64,000 bases of DNA from Pedococcus badiiscoriae (lineage in GTDB: Bacteria > Actinomycetota > Actinomycetes > Actinomycetales > Dermatophilaceae). The stretch is from assembly GCF_013408925.1 (NCBI RefSeq), contig NZ_JACCAB010000001.1, forward strand, positions 3,038,001-3,102,000, written 5' to 3'. The notes below the pieces were generated by a model. It did no database searches. It was not told the origin of the DNA and worked only from the letters and a program-made list of their open reading frames with translations. Shown here piece by piece: positions 33,345-40,554 of this stretch (the first letter of the stretch is position 1; each line of letters starts with the position of its first letter). The position numbers and the translations under genes were made by a program.

Positions 33345-34274
33345 TCAGCGCGTCGTGGACCGCAGCCTGACCATGGCGCGGGTGAGCGCGACCACGAGAA
33401 GCGTTGCAAGGAGCATGTGCACGAGCACCACCACCCAGGGCAGGCCGGTGAAGTACTGCGTGTAGCCCACCGCCCCCTGCGCCATGGTCACGGCGAAGAC
33501 CACCGCCCAGGCCCGCCCGGGGGCCGAGGACGACCCCGTCAGCCGGCTGGCGACCCAGACGGCGACGACCAGTCCGACGAAGAGCGTGACCGCGTCGGCG
33601 TGCAGCCACGAGACGGTCCGCGGGTCGAACCCGAACCGTGCCGGCTGGGTGGCGTCGCCCGAGTGGGGTCCGGAGCCGGTCACCACGGTGCCCAGCAGCA
33701 GCACCACGGCGGCGACCGCGCAGGTGAGCCACCCGAGCCTCTCGACGAGCGGGTGGACCGCGAGGGCCCGCGCACCCCCGCCCTCCGGGGCGCGGAACAC
33801 GAGGTATGCCGCAGCGGTCACCAGGCACATCGACACGAGGAAGTGGGCGGAGACCGTGGCTGGGCTCAGGCCGGTACGCACCGTGATCCCGCCCAGAACC
33901 GCCTGGACGCCGACGCCGCCGAGGACCACGAATGCCGCCACGCGCAGGTCACGACGGGGCCTGCACCACCGCCACACGGCATACAGGGTCGCGATCGCGG
34001 CGATGCTCACGACACTGGTCAGGGTGCGGTTGCCGAACTCGACGTAGCGGTGCCAGCCCTCGGCCTGGTGGGCCACCGGGGTGTAGGACCCGGGCACGCA
34101 CTGCGGCCAGGTGGGGCAGCCGAGCCCGCTGCCGGTCAGGCGGACGAGACCGCCGGTGACGACGATCAGCACCTCGGCAACCAGGTTGGCGAGCAGGATC
34201 GTGGGCAGCCACACCCGTCCGGCAGAGGCCGTCGGGGCAGCGACGGTGGAGGGCGAGGCGGGTGCTGCGGTCAC
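33345..34274 (-). CDS. ctaA: Haem A synthase (COX15/CtaA)
   Basis: 309 residues. It oxidises the C8 methyl of haem O to a formyl group, giving haem A. About eight membrane segments. The exterior Cys pair of the Gram-positive type is in GSGLGCPTWPQCVPGSYTP (about residues 50-68), and His ligands lie in GWHRYVEFGNRTLTS, VSAHFLVSM, SWLHADAVTLF and VLVHMLLATL. GTG 34274 lies 6 nt after a TACCCT -10 box, so the mRNA is probably leaderless. It forms a pair with ctaB across the small ORF. Confidence 0.92.
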   Translation of the reverse strand: MTAAPASPSTVAAPTASAGRVWLPTILLANLVAEVLIVVTGGLVRLTGSGLGCPTWPQCVPGSYTPVAHQAEGWHRYVEFGNRTLTSVVSIAAIATLYAVWRWCRPRRDLRVAAFVVLGGVGVQAVLGGITVRTGLSPATVSAHFLVSMCLVTAAAYLVFRAPEGGGARALAVHPLVERLGWLTCAVAAVVLLLGTVVTGSGPHSGDATQPARFGFDPRTVSWLHADAVTLFVGLVVAVWVASRLTGSSSAPGRAWAVVFAVTMAQGAVGYTQYFTGLPWVVVLVHMLLATLLVVALTRAMVRLRSTTR

Positions 34275-34280
34275 GCCACG

Positions 34281-34286
34281 AGGGTA
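34281..34286 (-). promoter_or_regulatory. -10 box TACCCT of ctaA (leaderless)
   Basis: TACCCT on the minus strand, 6 nt (CGTGGC), then GTG at 34274. Confidence 0.5.
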
Positions 34287-34338
34287 CGGCTCAGGGTCGG
34301 CACCGAAGCCGTCGGGGGAGTCCCGCTGGCGCTGGCGG

Positions 34339-35166
34339 TCAGTCGCTCCAACGGAAGAACCGGCGCGCCAGCGCCGTGGCGACCAGGGCCCAGACAGTCA
34401 GGACGAGCCAAGCCCCGGGGAGGGCCCGTCCCTCGACGAACGCCGCCCGCAGGCTGTCGCCGAGGGCCGCCGACGGCAGCAGCGCGACGATTCCGGCGAA
34501 CCGCGCTGGGAGCTCGGTGCCGGCGATGACGACACCGCCGAGGGCGAGCAGCGCCACCCACAACAGGTTGGCGACGGCCAGCACCCCCTCGGCACGAAGG
34601 GTGCCCCCGAGCAGCAGCGCCAGGGCGACGAAGGCCCAGGTCCCCAGCGCGAGGGAGAGCACCGCCGCGGGTATGCCGCGCAGCGTGGGCTCCCAGCCCA
34701 GCGCCAGTCCGAGCCCTCCGATGACGACCACCTGCACGCCGATGACACTGAGCACCGCCAGCGCCTTGGCCAGGACCAGTCCGGTGCGGCCAAGCGGGGT
34801 CACGCCGAGGAGCCGCAGCACGCCGTAGCGACGGTCGAAGCCGGTCGAGATCGCCTGACCGGTGAAGGCCGAGGAGATGACGCACAGCGCGAGCACTCCC
34901 GGGACGGCGAGGTCGACCCGGCGACCGCCACCGAGCGAGATGGACCGGGCGTGGACGAGGGCGATGAGAACGGCGGCAGGCAGCAGCACGGCCACCAGCA
35001 GCTGCTCGCCGTTGCGCAGCAGCGTGACCGCCTCGAACCGCGCCTGCGCCAGGACCCGGGCGGCCGGTCCGGCCGGTCCGGCCGGGAAGGCAGAGCCGAC
35101 CCCTGCGACCGGTGCGGCCGGGGTGGCTGGCGTGGCCGGCGTGGCTGGCGTGGACTCGGCGGTCAT
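34339..35166 (-). CDS. ABC-2 type exporter permease
   Basis: 275 residues with about six hydrophobic segments (for example LLVAVLLPAAVLIALVHA and GVQVVVIGGLGLALGW). An N-terminal TPATPATPATPAAP stretch is encoded by 9-nt repeats. The segment SSAFTGQAISTGFDRRYGVL followed by LGVTPLGRTGL is typical of ABC-2 permeases. It overlaps the ATPase gene by 4 nt. The same pair lies between ctaA and sufR in mycobacteria (Rv1456c-1458c, from memory). The substrate is unknown. Haem or Fe-S related export is only a positional guess. Confidence 0.85.
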   Translation of the reverse strand: MTAESTPATPATPATPAAPVAGVGSAFPAGPAGPAARVLAQARFEAVTLLRNGEQLLVAVLLPAAVLIALVHARSISLGGGRRVDLAVPGVLALCVISSAFTGQAISTGFDRRYGVLRLLGVTPLGRTGLVLAKALAVLSVIGVQVVVIGGLGLALGWEPTLRGIPAAVLSLALGTWAFVALALLLGGTLRAEGVLAVANLLWVALLALGGVVIAGTELPARFAGIVALLPSAALGDSLRAAFVEGRALPGAWLVLTVWALVATALARRFFRWSD

Positions 35167-35873
35167 GCCACGGACCTGCGGGTGAGGGCGAAGTACCGAT
35201 CCTCGAGCCGGCCGCCGCCGGTGACCTCGGCGAGCGAGCCCTGCGCGACCACGGCACCGGACGCGACGACGACGATGTGGTCGGCCAGCCGCTCCGCCTC
35301 CTCGAACGAGTGGGTGGTGAGGACCACCGCGGCGCCCTCGTCGGCGAGGGACCGCACGAGCTCCCACACGTCGAGCCGGGCATGCGGGTCGAGTCCGGCG
35401 CTGGGCTCGTCGAGGAAGGCGACCTCAGGACGGCCCACGAGGGCCGCCGCGAGTGCCACCCGCTGGCGCTGGCCGCCGGAGAGCCTGCGCACCGAGGTGC
35501 CGGCGAACTCGTGGATCCCGAGGCGTCGGACGAGGGGCTCGAGAGGTGCGGGGTCCGCATACATCGACGAGAGGTGACGCAGCAGGCGCAGCGGCCGGGC
35601 CGAGGCCGGCAGACCGCCGTCCTGGAGCATGACGCCGACCCGGGCCCGGTGGGCGGGGCCGGCCTTCCACGGGTCGGTGCCCAGGACGCGCACCTGCCCG
35701 CCGTCAGGGCGACGCAACCCCTCGCAGCACTCGACCATCGTCGTCTTGCCGGCGCCGTTGGGTCCGAGCACCGCGGTCACCGCGCCGGGCTCGGCCTGCC
35801 AGGACGCGCCGTCGAGCGCCGCCACGCCGCCGTAGCGCTTGGCGAGATCTGAGACGAGGACGGCGGGTGGCAC
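35163..35873 (-). CDS. ABC exporter ATP-binding protein
   Basis: 236 residues. Walker A LGPNGAGKTTMVECCEG near residue 36, Q-loop VGVMLQDGGLP, signature RLSGGQRQRVALAAAL near 130, Walker B VAFLDEPSAGLDPHAR and switch His in VLTTHSFEEAERLA. DrrA/CcmA-type, working with the overlapping permease. GTG 35873 lies 6 nt after TAGACT; GAGG inside that spacer could also act as a ribosome site. The substrate is unknown. Confidence 0.9.
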   Translation of the reverse strand: MPPAVLVSDLAKRYGGVAALDGASWQAEPGAVTAVLGPNGAGKTTMVECCEGLRRPDGGQVRVLGTDPWKAGPAHRARVGVMLQDGGLPASARPLRLLRHLSSMYADPAPLEPLVRRLGIHEFAGTSVRRLSGGQRQRVALAAALVGRPEVAFLDEPSAGLDPHARLDVWELVRSLADEGAAVVLTTHSFEEAERLADHIVVVASGAVVAQGSLAEVTGGGRLEDRYFALTRRSVA

Positions 35874-35879
35874 GCCTCG

Positions 35880-35885
35880 AGTCTA
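35880..35885 (-). promoter_or_regulatory. -10 box TAGACT of ABC exporter operon
   Basis: TAGACT on the minus strand, 6 nt (CGAGGC), then GTG at 35873; a leaderless layout. Confidence 0.5.
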
Positions 35886-35940
35886 GGCAGCCGCGCGGTC
35901 GGTGCCGGAGGCGGCCCGAGGACCTCAGAGGACTCGCCGG

Positions 35941-35962
35941 GGGCGAGGTGTGGGCGAGGTGT
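35941..35962 (+). repeat. 11-bp direct repeat GGGCGAGGTGT, two copies
   Basis: Two exact tandem copies of GGGCGAGGTGT precede the first mini-gene's upstream block, 90 nt before its start. A regulator site or simple slippage are both possible. Confidence 0.5.
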
Positions 35963-35964
35963 GG

Positions 35965-36013
35965 GCGGCTTCCCCATGTCGAGGGGTACCTCAGCGGCGG
36001 ACGGTGAGGACAT
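35965..36013 (+). promoter_or_regulatory. Upstream block A of first mini-gene, shared with block B
   Basis: Contains CCCCATGT-N9-CCTCAG (35972 onward) and a GAGGACA end. The same elements at the same spacing occur before the second mini-gene (36320 onward), so the upstream region was duplicated with the gene. No TANNNT -10 box is obvious. Confidence 0.45.
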
Positions 36014-36052
36014 CGGGTCGACACGACCTCCACCGCACCAAGGAGCACGGTC

Positions 36053-36280
36053 ATGAGCATCACCGCACATCCCTACATCGTCGTCGCCGAGCAGCTGTGG
36101 AAGCAGGAGAGCCTGTCCGGCGCCAACCTCGCCCCGAGGCGGGCGCACCGGCCCCGCACGCCCCGCACGCCGCGCAGCCCGCGCACGCTGCGGTGGCCGC
36201 GATGGCCGCGCAGGGCCCGCGACTGGCGCCTGCCCCGCCCGCTGGGACCCGCCGTGCGCACCACCCCGCGCCCGGTCTGA
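36053..36280 (+). CDS. Small Arg/Pro-rich protein, paralogue 1
   Basis: 75 residues, ATG 36053 with AAGGAG 8 nt upstream, a strong site. The N-terminus MSITAHPYIVVAEQLWKQES forms a probable helix. The rest is a basic, low-complexity stretch of PR and TPR repeats (for example RPRTPRTPRSPRTLRWPRW) with very high predicted charge. It shares about 10 of its first 22 residues (MSI, A5, P7, V10, A12, E13, L21, S22) with the next small gene. I recognise no named domain. Its place before a large LuxR-type regulator suggests a linked pair of effectors or targets. Confidence 0.6.
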   Translation: MSITAHPYIVVAEQLWKQESLSGANLAPRRAHRPRTPRTPRSPRTLRWPRWPRRARDWRLPRPLGPAVRTTPRPV

Positions 36281-36319
36281 GGCCCCCGGGACGGCGCTGC
36301 GGCACAGATAGGGCAGTCG

Positions 36320-36360
36320 CCCCATGTGCCCGCCCGCCTCAGAGGAACACCGTGGAGACA
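36320..36360 (+). promoter_or_regulatory. Upstream block B of second mini-gene
   Basis: CCCCATGT-N9-CCTCAGAGG followed by GTGGAGACA, matching block A in sequence and spacing. It lies 103 nt before the start, against 81 nt for block A. A CA-rich run (36364-36412) fills the extra distance. Confidence 0.45.
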
Positions 36361-36422
36361 CGCCACCACCGGCACCACCCCACCACCAGCACCGCCATCC
36401 CACCACCAGCAAGGAGCACAGC

Positions 36423-36617
36423 ATGAGCATCTACGCAGACCCGCTGTTCGTCGCCGCAGAGGTCCAGTACCGCACCCGGAACCTGTCGGACGGGCTGGCA
36501 GGGGCGGTCCCGGCGCGGCACCACGGCCACGCCGTCCGGACCGCCCTCGGTCGGGTCATCCACGTCCACCGTCACCCTCGGGGCGCCGCCCGCACCGGCC
36601 CTGCTCGCATCGCCTGA
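36423..36617 (+). CDS. Small basic protein, paralogue 2
   Basis: 64 residues, ATG 36423 with AAGGAG 7 nt upstream, the same site as paralogue 1. An in-frame ATG at 36324 would add 33 Pro/His-rich residues but has no ribosome site. N-terminus MSIYADPLFVAAEVQYRTRN aligns with paralogue 1. The remainder is His/Arg-rich (GHAVRTALGRVIHVHRHPRG) and not similar to paralogue 1, so only the first 25 or so residues are conserved. That conservation argues that both are translated. Function unknown. Confidence 0.6.
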   Translation: MSIYADPLFVAAEVQYRTRNLSDGLAGAVPARHHGHAVRTALGRVIHVHRHPRGAARTGPARIA

Positions 36618-36630
36618 CCGCGACGCCCCG

Positions 36631-36705
36631 ATGGTGACCGCCCCGATGGTGACAGCGCCGATGGTGACAGCGCCGATGGTGACAGCGCCGATGGTGACCG
36701 CGCTG
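36631..36705 (+). repeat. Five tandem 15-bp repeats upstream of the LuxR gene
   Basis: Units ATGGTGAC(A/C)GC(C/G)CCG start at 36631, 36646, 36661, 36676 and 36691; the last is partly degraded. In the LuxR frame they would encode MVTAP repeats. They lie 52-126 nt before the favoured start, so they may be DNA sites rather than coding sequence. Confidence 0.8.
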
Positions 36706-36743
36706 CACCCCGAATCCCACGACGCCGTGTCGGACCGCTCCGA

Positions 36744-36749
36744 CATAAT
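36744..36749 (+). promoter_or_regulatory. -10 box CATAAT of LuxR-type regulator (leaderless)
   Basis: CATAAT, 7 nt (CGGTGCC), then GTG at 36757, in frame with the regulator. The five 15-bp repeats lie just upstream, where a regulator could act. Confidence 0.5.
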
Positions 36750-36756
36750 CGGTGCC

Positions 36757-39696
36757 GTGGGTTTCGAGCGTTCGTCAGCGGGCTTGTTCGTCGGACGTGA
36801 CGCCGAGGCGACCAGGCTCGCCGCCCTCCTGGGACTCGACGCGGGACTCGACGCGCGGTCGGGGACCGGGATGGTCCTGTTGTCCGGTGACGCAGGCATC
36901 GGCAAGACCCGCATCCTCGCCGAGGTCGCGGCGCGGGCCCGCGCCCAGGGCTGGAGCGTGCTGGTCGGGCACTGCCTGGGCGAGGCCGGCCAGTCGCTGC
37001 CCTACCTGCCGTTCATCGAGGTCCTCGGACGCCTGGAGAGCACGTCGCCCGAGCTGCTCGACCGGGTCGTGACGGCTCACCCGGGGCTTGCCCGGCTGGT
37101 CCCGTCGCGTCGCGCCGAACCCCACCCCGACGACCCCGCCGACGCGGCGGTCGACCGCGGCGACCTCGTCGAGGCCGTCCACGGCGCGCTCGACGACCTG
37201 GCCTCCGACGGGCCGATCCTGCTCGTGGTCGAGGACGTGCACTGGGCCGACCAGTCCTCCCGCGACCTGCTGACCCTGCTGTTCACCCGGGGGTTCTCCC
37301 GGCGGGTGAGCATCGTGGCGTCCTACCGCAGTGACGACCTGCACCGGCGCCACCCCCTGCGGAACACCCTCGCGCACTGGTCGCGGCTGGCCGAGGTGGA
37401 GCGGCTCGACCTCGCGCCGCTGCCCGACGACGCCGTCCGCCAGCTGGTCCGGGGGCTGCAGGCCCGGCCCCTGGCCGAGGCCCAGGTGCGCCAGGTGGTC
37501 GAGCGCGCAGAGGGCAACGCCTTCTTCGCCGAGGAGCTGGTGGCCGCGACGTCGCTCGGCGGGTCGGGTCTGGCCGAGGACCTGTCGCGGCTGCTCCTCG
37601 TGCGCTTCGACCAGCTCGACACCGCGGGGCAGCACGTGGTGCGGGTGGCCTCGGCCGCCGGGCGGCACGTGTCCCACCGCCTGCTGGCGGAGGTCGCCGG
37701 TCTCGGCGAGGCCGAGCTCGACGCGGGTCTGCGCGACGCGGTCGAGCACCACGTCCTGGTCCCCACGGACAGTGGTGGCTACGCCTTCCGGCACGCCCTG
37801 CTGGGCGAGACGGTCTATGACGACCTCCTGCCGGGCGAGCGGGTGCGGGCCCACGAGAGGTATGCCGCGGCGCTCGGGCAGGACCGGTCGCTGGGGACCT
37901 GGGCGGAGCTGGCTCGGCACGCCTCGGCGGCGGGCCGGCGCGAGCAGGCGCGCGAGGCGAGCGTGCGGGCCGGCGACTCCGCCATGCGCATGGCAGGGCC
38001 GGAGGAGGCCTTCCGCCACTTCCAGAACGCGCTGTCCCTGATGCCCGAGACCGACCCCGAGTCTGATGCGGTGACCCTGCGGGCCGCCACCGCTGCCACT
38101 GCGGTGGGCCACGCCCTCAAGGCCCTCGAGCTGCTCGAGGAGCGACTGGCCCGGCGTCCGGTCGACGCGGACCCGGCCGGTCGCGCCGAGCTGCTCGCGG
38201 CCCTGGCCACGACGGCCCGGATCACGGAGAGCACGCTCGACACGCTGGCGGCGACCAAGGAGGGTCTCGGCCTGCTGGACGAGGTGGAGGAGGACCACCT
38301 CCAGACGCGGGCCCGGCTGCTCGCGGCGAGGGTGCAGGCCCTGGCCGACCGGGGAAGGGACGGCGAGGCGATCGCCGCGGTGCAGGAGTCCGTCGCCGCG
38401 GCCGAGGCCGCCGGACTCCGCGACCTCGCCGACGAGGTGCGGGTCGTCGAGGCCCGCATCCTCGAGCGGGCCGGAGACCCCGAGACCTCGCGGGCGACCC
38501 TCGAGCGGATCATCGCGACCTCGCGCACCCCCGGGGACCCGGCCGAGGTCCGGGCGTACCACCACCTCGGCTGGCTGCACCACCGGGCGGGACGGCTCGA
38601 CGAGGCCGTCGAGGTCTACCGAAAGGGGGTCGAGCGCGCTCGGGGCGCCGGGCGGCCCTGGGCCCCCTATGCCTTCGACGGCCGGCTGCTGGCAGGGATC
38701 GCCGCCTACGAGCGGGGCCGGTGGTCCGAAGCCCTCGACATCCTCGACGTCTCCCGCGAGGTCCCGCCGGAGCCGGCCCGGTCCCTGCTGACCGGAGCCC
38801 GGATGTACGTGGCGGCGGCCCGGGGCGACTTCTCCGCCGTGGCGGGCCTCGATGTCTCCAGGCCCTGGTGGGAGCAGGAGGGACTGGTCTCGCTGCTCGC
38901 CGGCAGCGCCGCCATCGACCTCTACGGGCACGCCGACGACCTCGCGTCCGCCATGCGCGTGCACGACGAGGTGGTCGAGGTGCTGAACCGCGTCTGGTAC
39001 CCGCTCTTCCAGGGTCAGCTACGGCTCGACGCGCTGCTGCTGGGCCAGCTCGGCAGCCACATCCAGCGGGTCCCGAGCTCCGAGCGGCCGGCGCTGCTGG
39101 CTCGCGGTGCCGAGCTCGCCGACTCCGCCACGCAGGTGTGGGACGAGGCGATCACCCGGCCGGGCAACGACGGCCCCGAGTCGACGGCCTGGCTGGCCAG
39201 GGCCGCGGCCGAGGCCCTGCGGTTGCGCTGGCTCGGGGGCGAGGAGGTCGACCCGGTGCGGATGGTGGAGGCCTGGAGGGCGGCGGTCGACGCCTTCGAC
39301 GTCTACGGACACCCCTACGAGAGCGCCCGGTCCCGGGCCAGGCTCGGGATCTTCCTCAAGTCCACCGGCGACCCTCGCGGCTCGGACGAGCTCAAGGCCG
39401 CGCTCGAGGTCGCGCAGCGGCTGGGGGCCGAACCGCTGCGAGCCGAGATCCGGCTCGGCGGGGGAGTGCGCTCCACTCCCAGGCACTCCTCCCGTCAGGG
39501 CGAGGCACTGACGACGCGGGAGGCCGAGATCCTCGCGCTGGTCGCCCTCGGGCGCAGCAACCGGCAGATCGGCACCCAGCTGTTCATCAGTGCGAAGACC
39601 GCCAGCGTCCACGTGTCCAACATCATCGCCAAGCTCGGCGTCACCGGGCGGGGCGAGGCTGTGGCGGTGGCCCGCGAGCGGGGGCTGCTCGACTGA
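36757..39696 (+). CDS. LuxR family transcriptional regulator with AAA/STAND ATPase (LAL type)
   Basis: 979 residues from GTG 36757; the frame is open from 36631 and would add 42 residues beginning with MVTAP repeats. ATPase domain: FVGRDAEATRLAALL, Walker A LLSGDAGIGKTRILAEVA (about residues 43-60), Walker B ILLVVEDVHWADQSSRDL (about 155). A long helical-repeat middle (about 400-880) resembles TPR-like sensor regions. The C-terminal helix-turn-helix has LTTREAEILALVALGRSNRQ and SVHVSNIIAKLGV (about 915-975). Such LAL proteins are large signal-dependent activators, with ligands mostly unknown. It interrupts the usual ABC-sufR synteny, so it probably arrived later, together with the mini-genes. 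Confidence 0.88.
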   Translation: MGFERSSAGLFVGRDAEATRLAALLGLDAGLDARSGTGMVLLSGDAGIGKTRILAEVAARARAQGWSVLVGHCLGEAGQSLPYLPFIEVLGRLESTSPELLDRVVTAHPGLARLVPSRRAEPHPDDPADAAVDRGDLVEAVHGALDDLASDGPILLVVEDVHWADQSSRDLLTLLFTRGFSRRVSIVASYRSDDLHRRHPLRNTLAHWSRLAEVERLDLAPLPDDAVRQLVRGLQARPLAEAQVRQVVERAEGNAFFAEELVAATSLGGSGLAEDLSRLLLVRFDQLDTAGQHVVRVASAAGRHVSHRLLAEVAGLGEAELDAGLRDAVEHHVLVPTDSGGYAFRHALLGETVYDDLLPGERVRAHERYAAALGQDRSLGTWAELARHASAAGRREQAREASVRAGDSAMRMAGPEEAFRHFQNALSLMPETDPESDAVTLRAATAATAVGHALKALELLEERLARRPVDADPAGRAELLAALATTARITESTLDTLAATKEGLGLLDEVEEDHLQTRARLLAARVQALADRGRDGEAIAAVQESVAAAEAAGLRDLADEVRVVEARILERAGDPETSRATLERIIATSRTPGDPAEVRAYHHLGWLHHRAGRLDEAVEVYRKGVERARGAGRPWAPYAFDGRLLAGIAAYERGRWSEALDILDVSREVPPEPARSLLTGARMYVAAARGDFSAVAGLDVSRPWWEQEGLVSLLAGSAAIDLYGHADDLASAMRVHDEVVEVLNRVWYPLFQGQLRLDALLLGQLGSHIQRVPSSERPALLARGAELADSATQVWDEAITRPGNDGPESTAWLARAAAEALRLRWLGGEEVDPVRMVEAWRAAVDAFDVYGHPYESARSRARLGIFLKSTGDPRGSDELKAALEVAQRLGAEPLRAEIRLGGGVRSTPRHSSRQGEALTTREAEILALVALGRSNRQIGTQLFISAKTASVHVSNIIAKLGVTGRGEAVAVARERGLLD

Positions 39697-39743
39697 GCGG
39701 CGGGTTAGGCTCCCCTTGCTTTCCAGGGCCGAGGGTATTTACG

Positions 39744-39757
39744 TAACATCGACGTTG
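39744..39757 (+). promoter_or_regulatory. SufR operator TAAC-N6-GTTG overlapping -10 and start
   Basis: TAACATCGACGTTG matches the published SufR site CAAC-N6-GTTG except for one base. It overlaps the sufR -10 box TAACAT (39744-39749) and reaches the G of the GTG start (39757). That GTG is 7 nt after the box, so the mRNA is leaderless and binding would block transcription of the whole suf operon. Confidence 0.7.
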
Positions 39758-40554
39758 TGAATATCCCGGTTCATGCGGCGACGACCCAGGTGGCCCCTGC
39801 GGCCCTTGAGTCGCGCACCCGCGACCGGATCCTCCAGGTGATCAGCGAACGCGGTCCCATCACGGCCGCGACGCTGGCCGCCGACCTGGGGCTCACCGCG
39901 CCGGCCGTGCGCCGTCACCTCGAGAACCTCGAGGAGGCCGGCCTCATCGCCGAGCGTGAAGCAGCGCACGGGGTCAGGGGCCGGGGCCGCCCGGCGCGCT
40001 CCTTCGTGCTCAGCGACGCCGGCCACCAGGGCCTCGAGTCGGACTACGACCACCTGGCCACCGAGGCGCTGCGCTTCCTGGCCCGCGAGTCGGGCGAGGA
40101 CGCCGTGCGCCGGTTCGCCGAGTCCCGCGTGGCCGAGCTCGAGGGACGGTATGCCGCGGACCTGGCTGCCGCGGGCACGTCGACCGCCGCGCGGGTGGAC
40201 GCCCTGGTGGGCGCCCTGACCCGCGACGGTTTCGCCGCCTCGGCCCGCCCGGTGGGCGAGCCGGACTCCGCGAGCCCGTTCACCGGCATACAGCTGTGTC
40301 AGGGGCACTGCCCCGTCCAGCACGCGGCTCGGGAATTTCCACAGTTCTGTGACGCTGAGACTGATGCGTTCTCGCGGCTGCTGGGCGTGCACGTGCAGCG
40401 CCTGGCAACGCTCGCGCACGGGGACCACGTGTGCACCACGTTCGTCCCGACCAGCAAGCCACTGAGCACCCCCGCTGCGACACCAGCACCCGCGACATCA
40501 ACACCTGCCCGATCAACACCTGCCCGATCAAAAGAAGGGTCGTCCACGCGATGA
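39757..40554 (+). CDS. sufR: Fe-S cluster-sensing repressor SufR
   Basis: 265 residues. DeoR/ArsR-like winged helix with [20 protein letters not shown] and [20 protein letters not shown] (residues about 30-70). Cluster ligands are in [20 protein letters not shown] (about 187-206) and GDHVC (about 226). It is known to bind an Fe-S cluster and repress suf when clusters are plentiful. The GTG start is fixed by the TAACAT box and operator. The last 35 residues are a Thr/Pro/Ala/Ser tail with a 15-bp tandem repeat. The stop overlaps sufB by 4 nt. Confidence 0.93.
   Translation: MNIPVHAATTQVAPAALESRTRDRILQVISERGPITAATLAADLGLTAPAVRRHLENLEEAGLIAEREAAHGVRGRGRPARSFVLSDAGHQGLESDYDHLATEALRFLARESGEDAVRRFAESRVAELEGRYAADLAAAGTSTAARVDALVGALTRDGFAASARPVGEPDSASPFTGIQLCQGHCPVQHAAREFPQFCDAETDAFSRLLGVHVQRLATLAHGDHVCTTFVPTSKPLSTPAATPAPATSTPARSTPARSKEGSSTR
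40497..40526 (+). repeat. 15-bp tandem repeat in sufR 3' end, two copies
   Basis: ATCAACACCTGCCCG occurs twice in a row at 40497 and 40512, encoding part of the Ser/Thr/Pro/Ala tail of SufR. The duplication keeps the frame. Confidence 0.65.

Noticed and set aside
36631..36705. Iteron-type replication origin
   Set aside because: Five short units with no DnaA boxes, AT-rich stretch or rep gene, in a chromosomal housekeeping context.
36631..36756. MVTAP repeats as a phase-variable contingency locus
   Set aside because: Units are 15 bp, a multiple of three, so copy changes cannot switch the frame; a better leaderless GTG start lies downstream.
36339..36914. Leftward 191-residue open frame over the mini-genes
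   Set aside because: Its repeated TIGAV stretch is only the reverse of the 15-bp repeats, and the rightward mini-genes have strong ribosome sites.
39717..39743. -35 box for sufR (TTGCTT)
   Set aside because: The spacer to TAACAT would be 21 bp, too long for a standard promoter.
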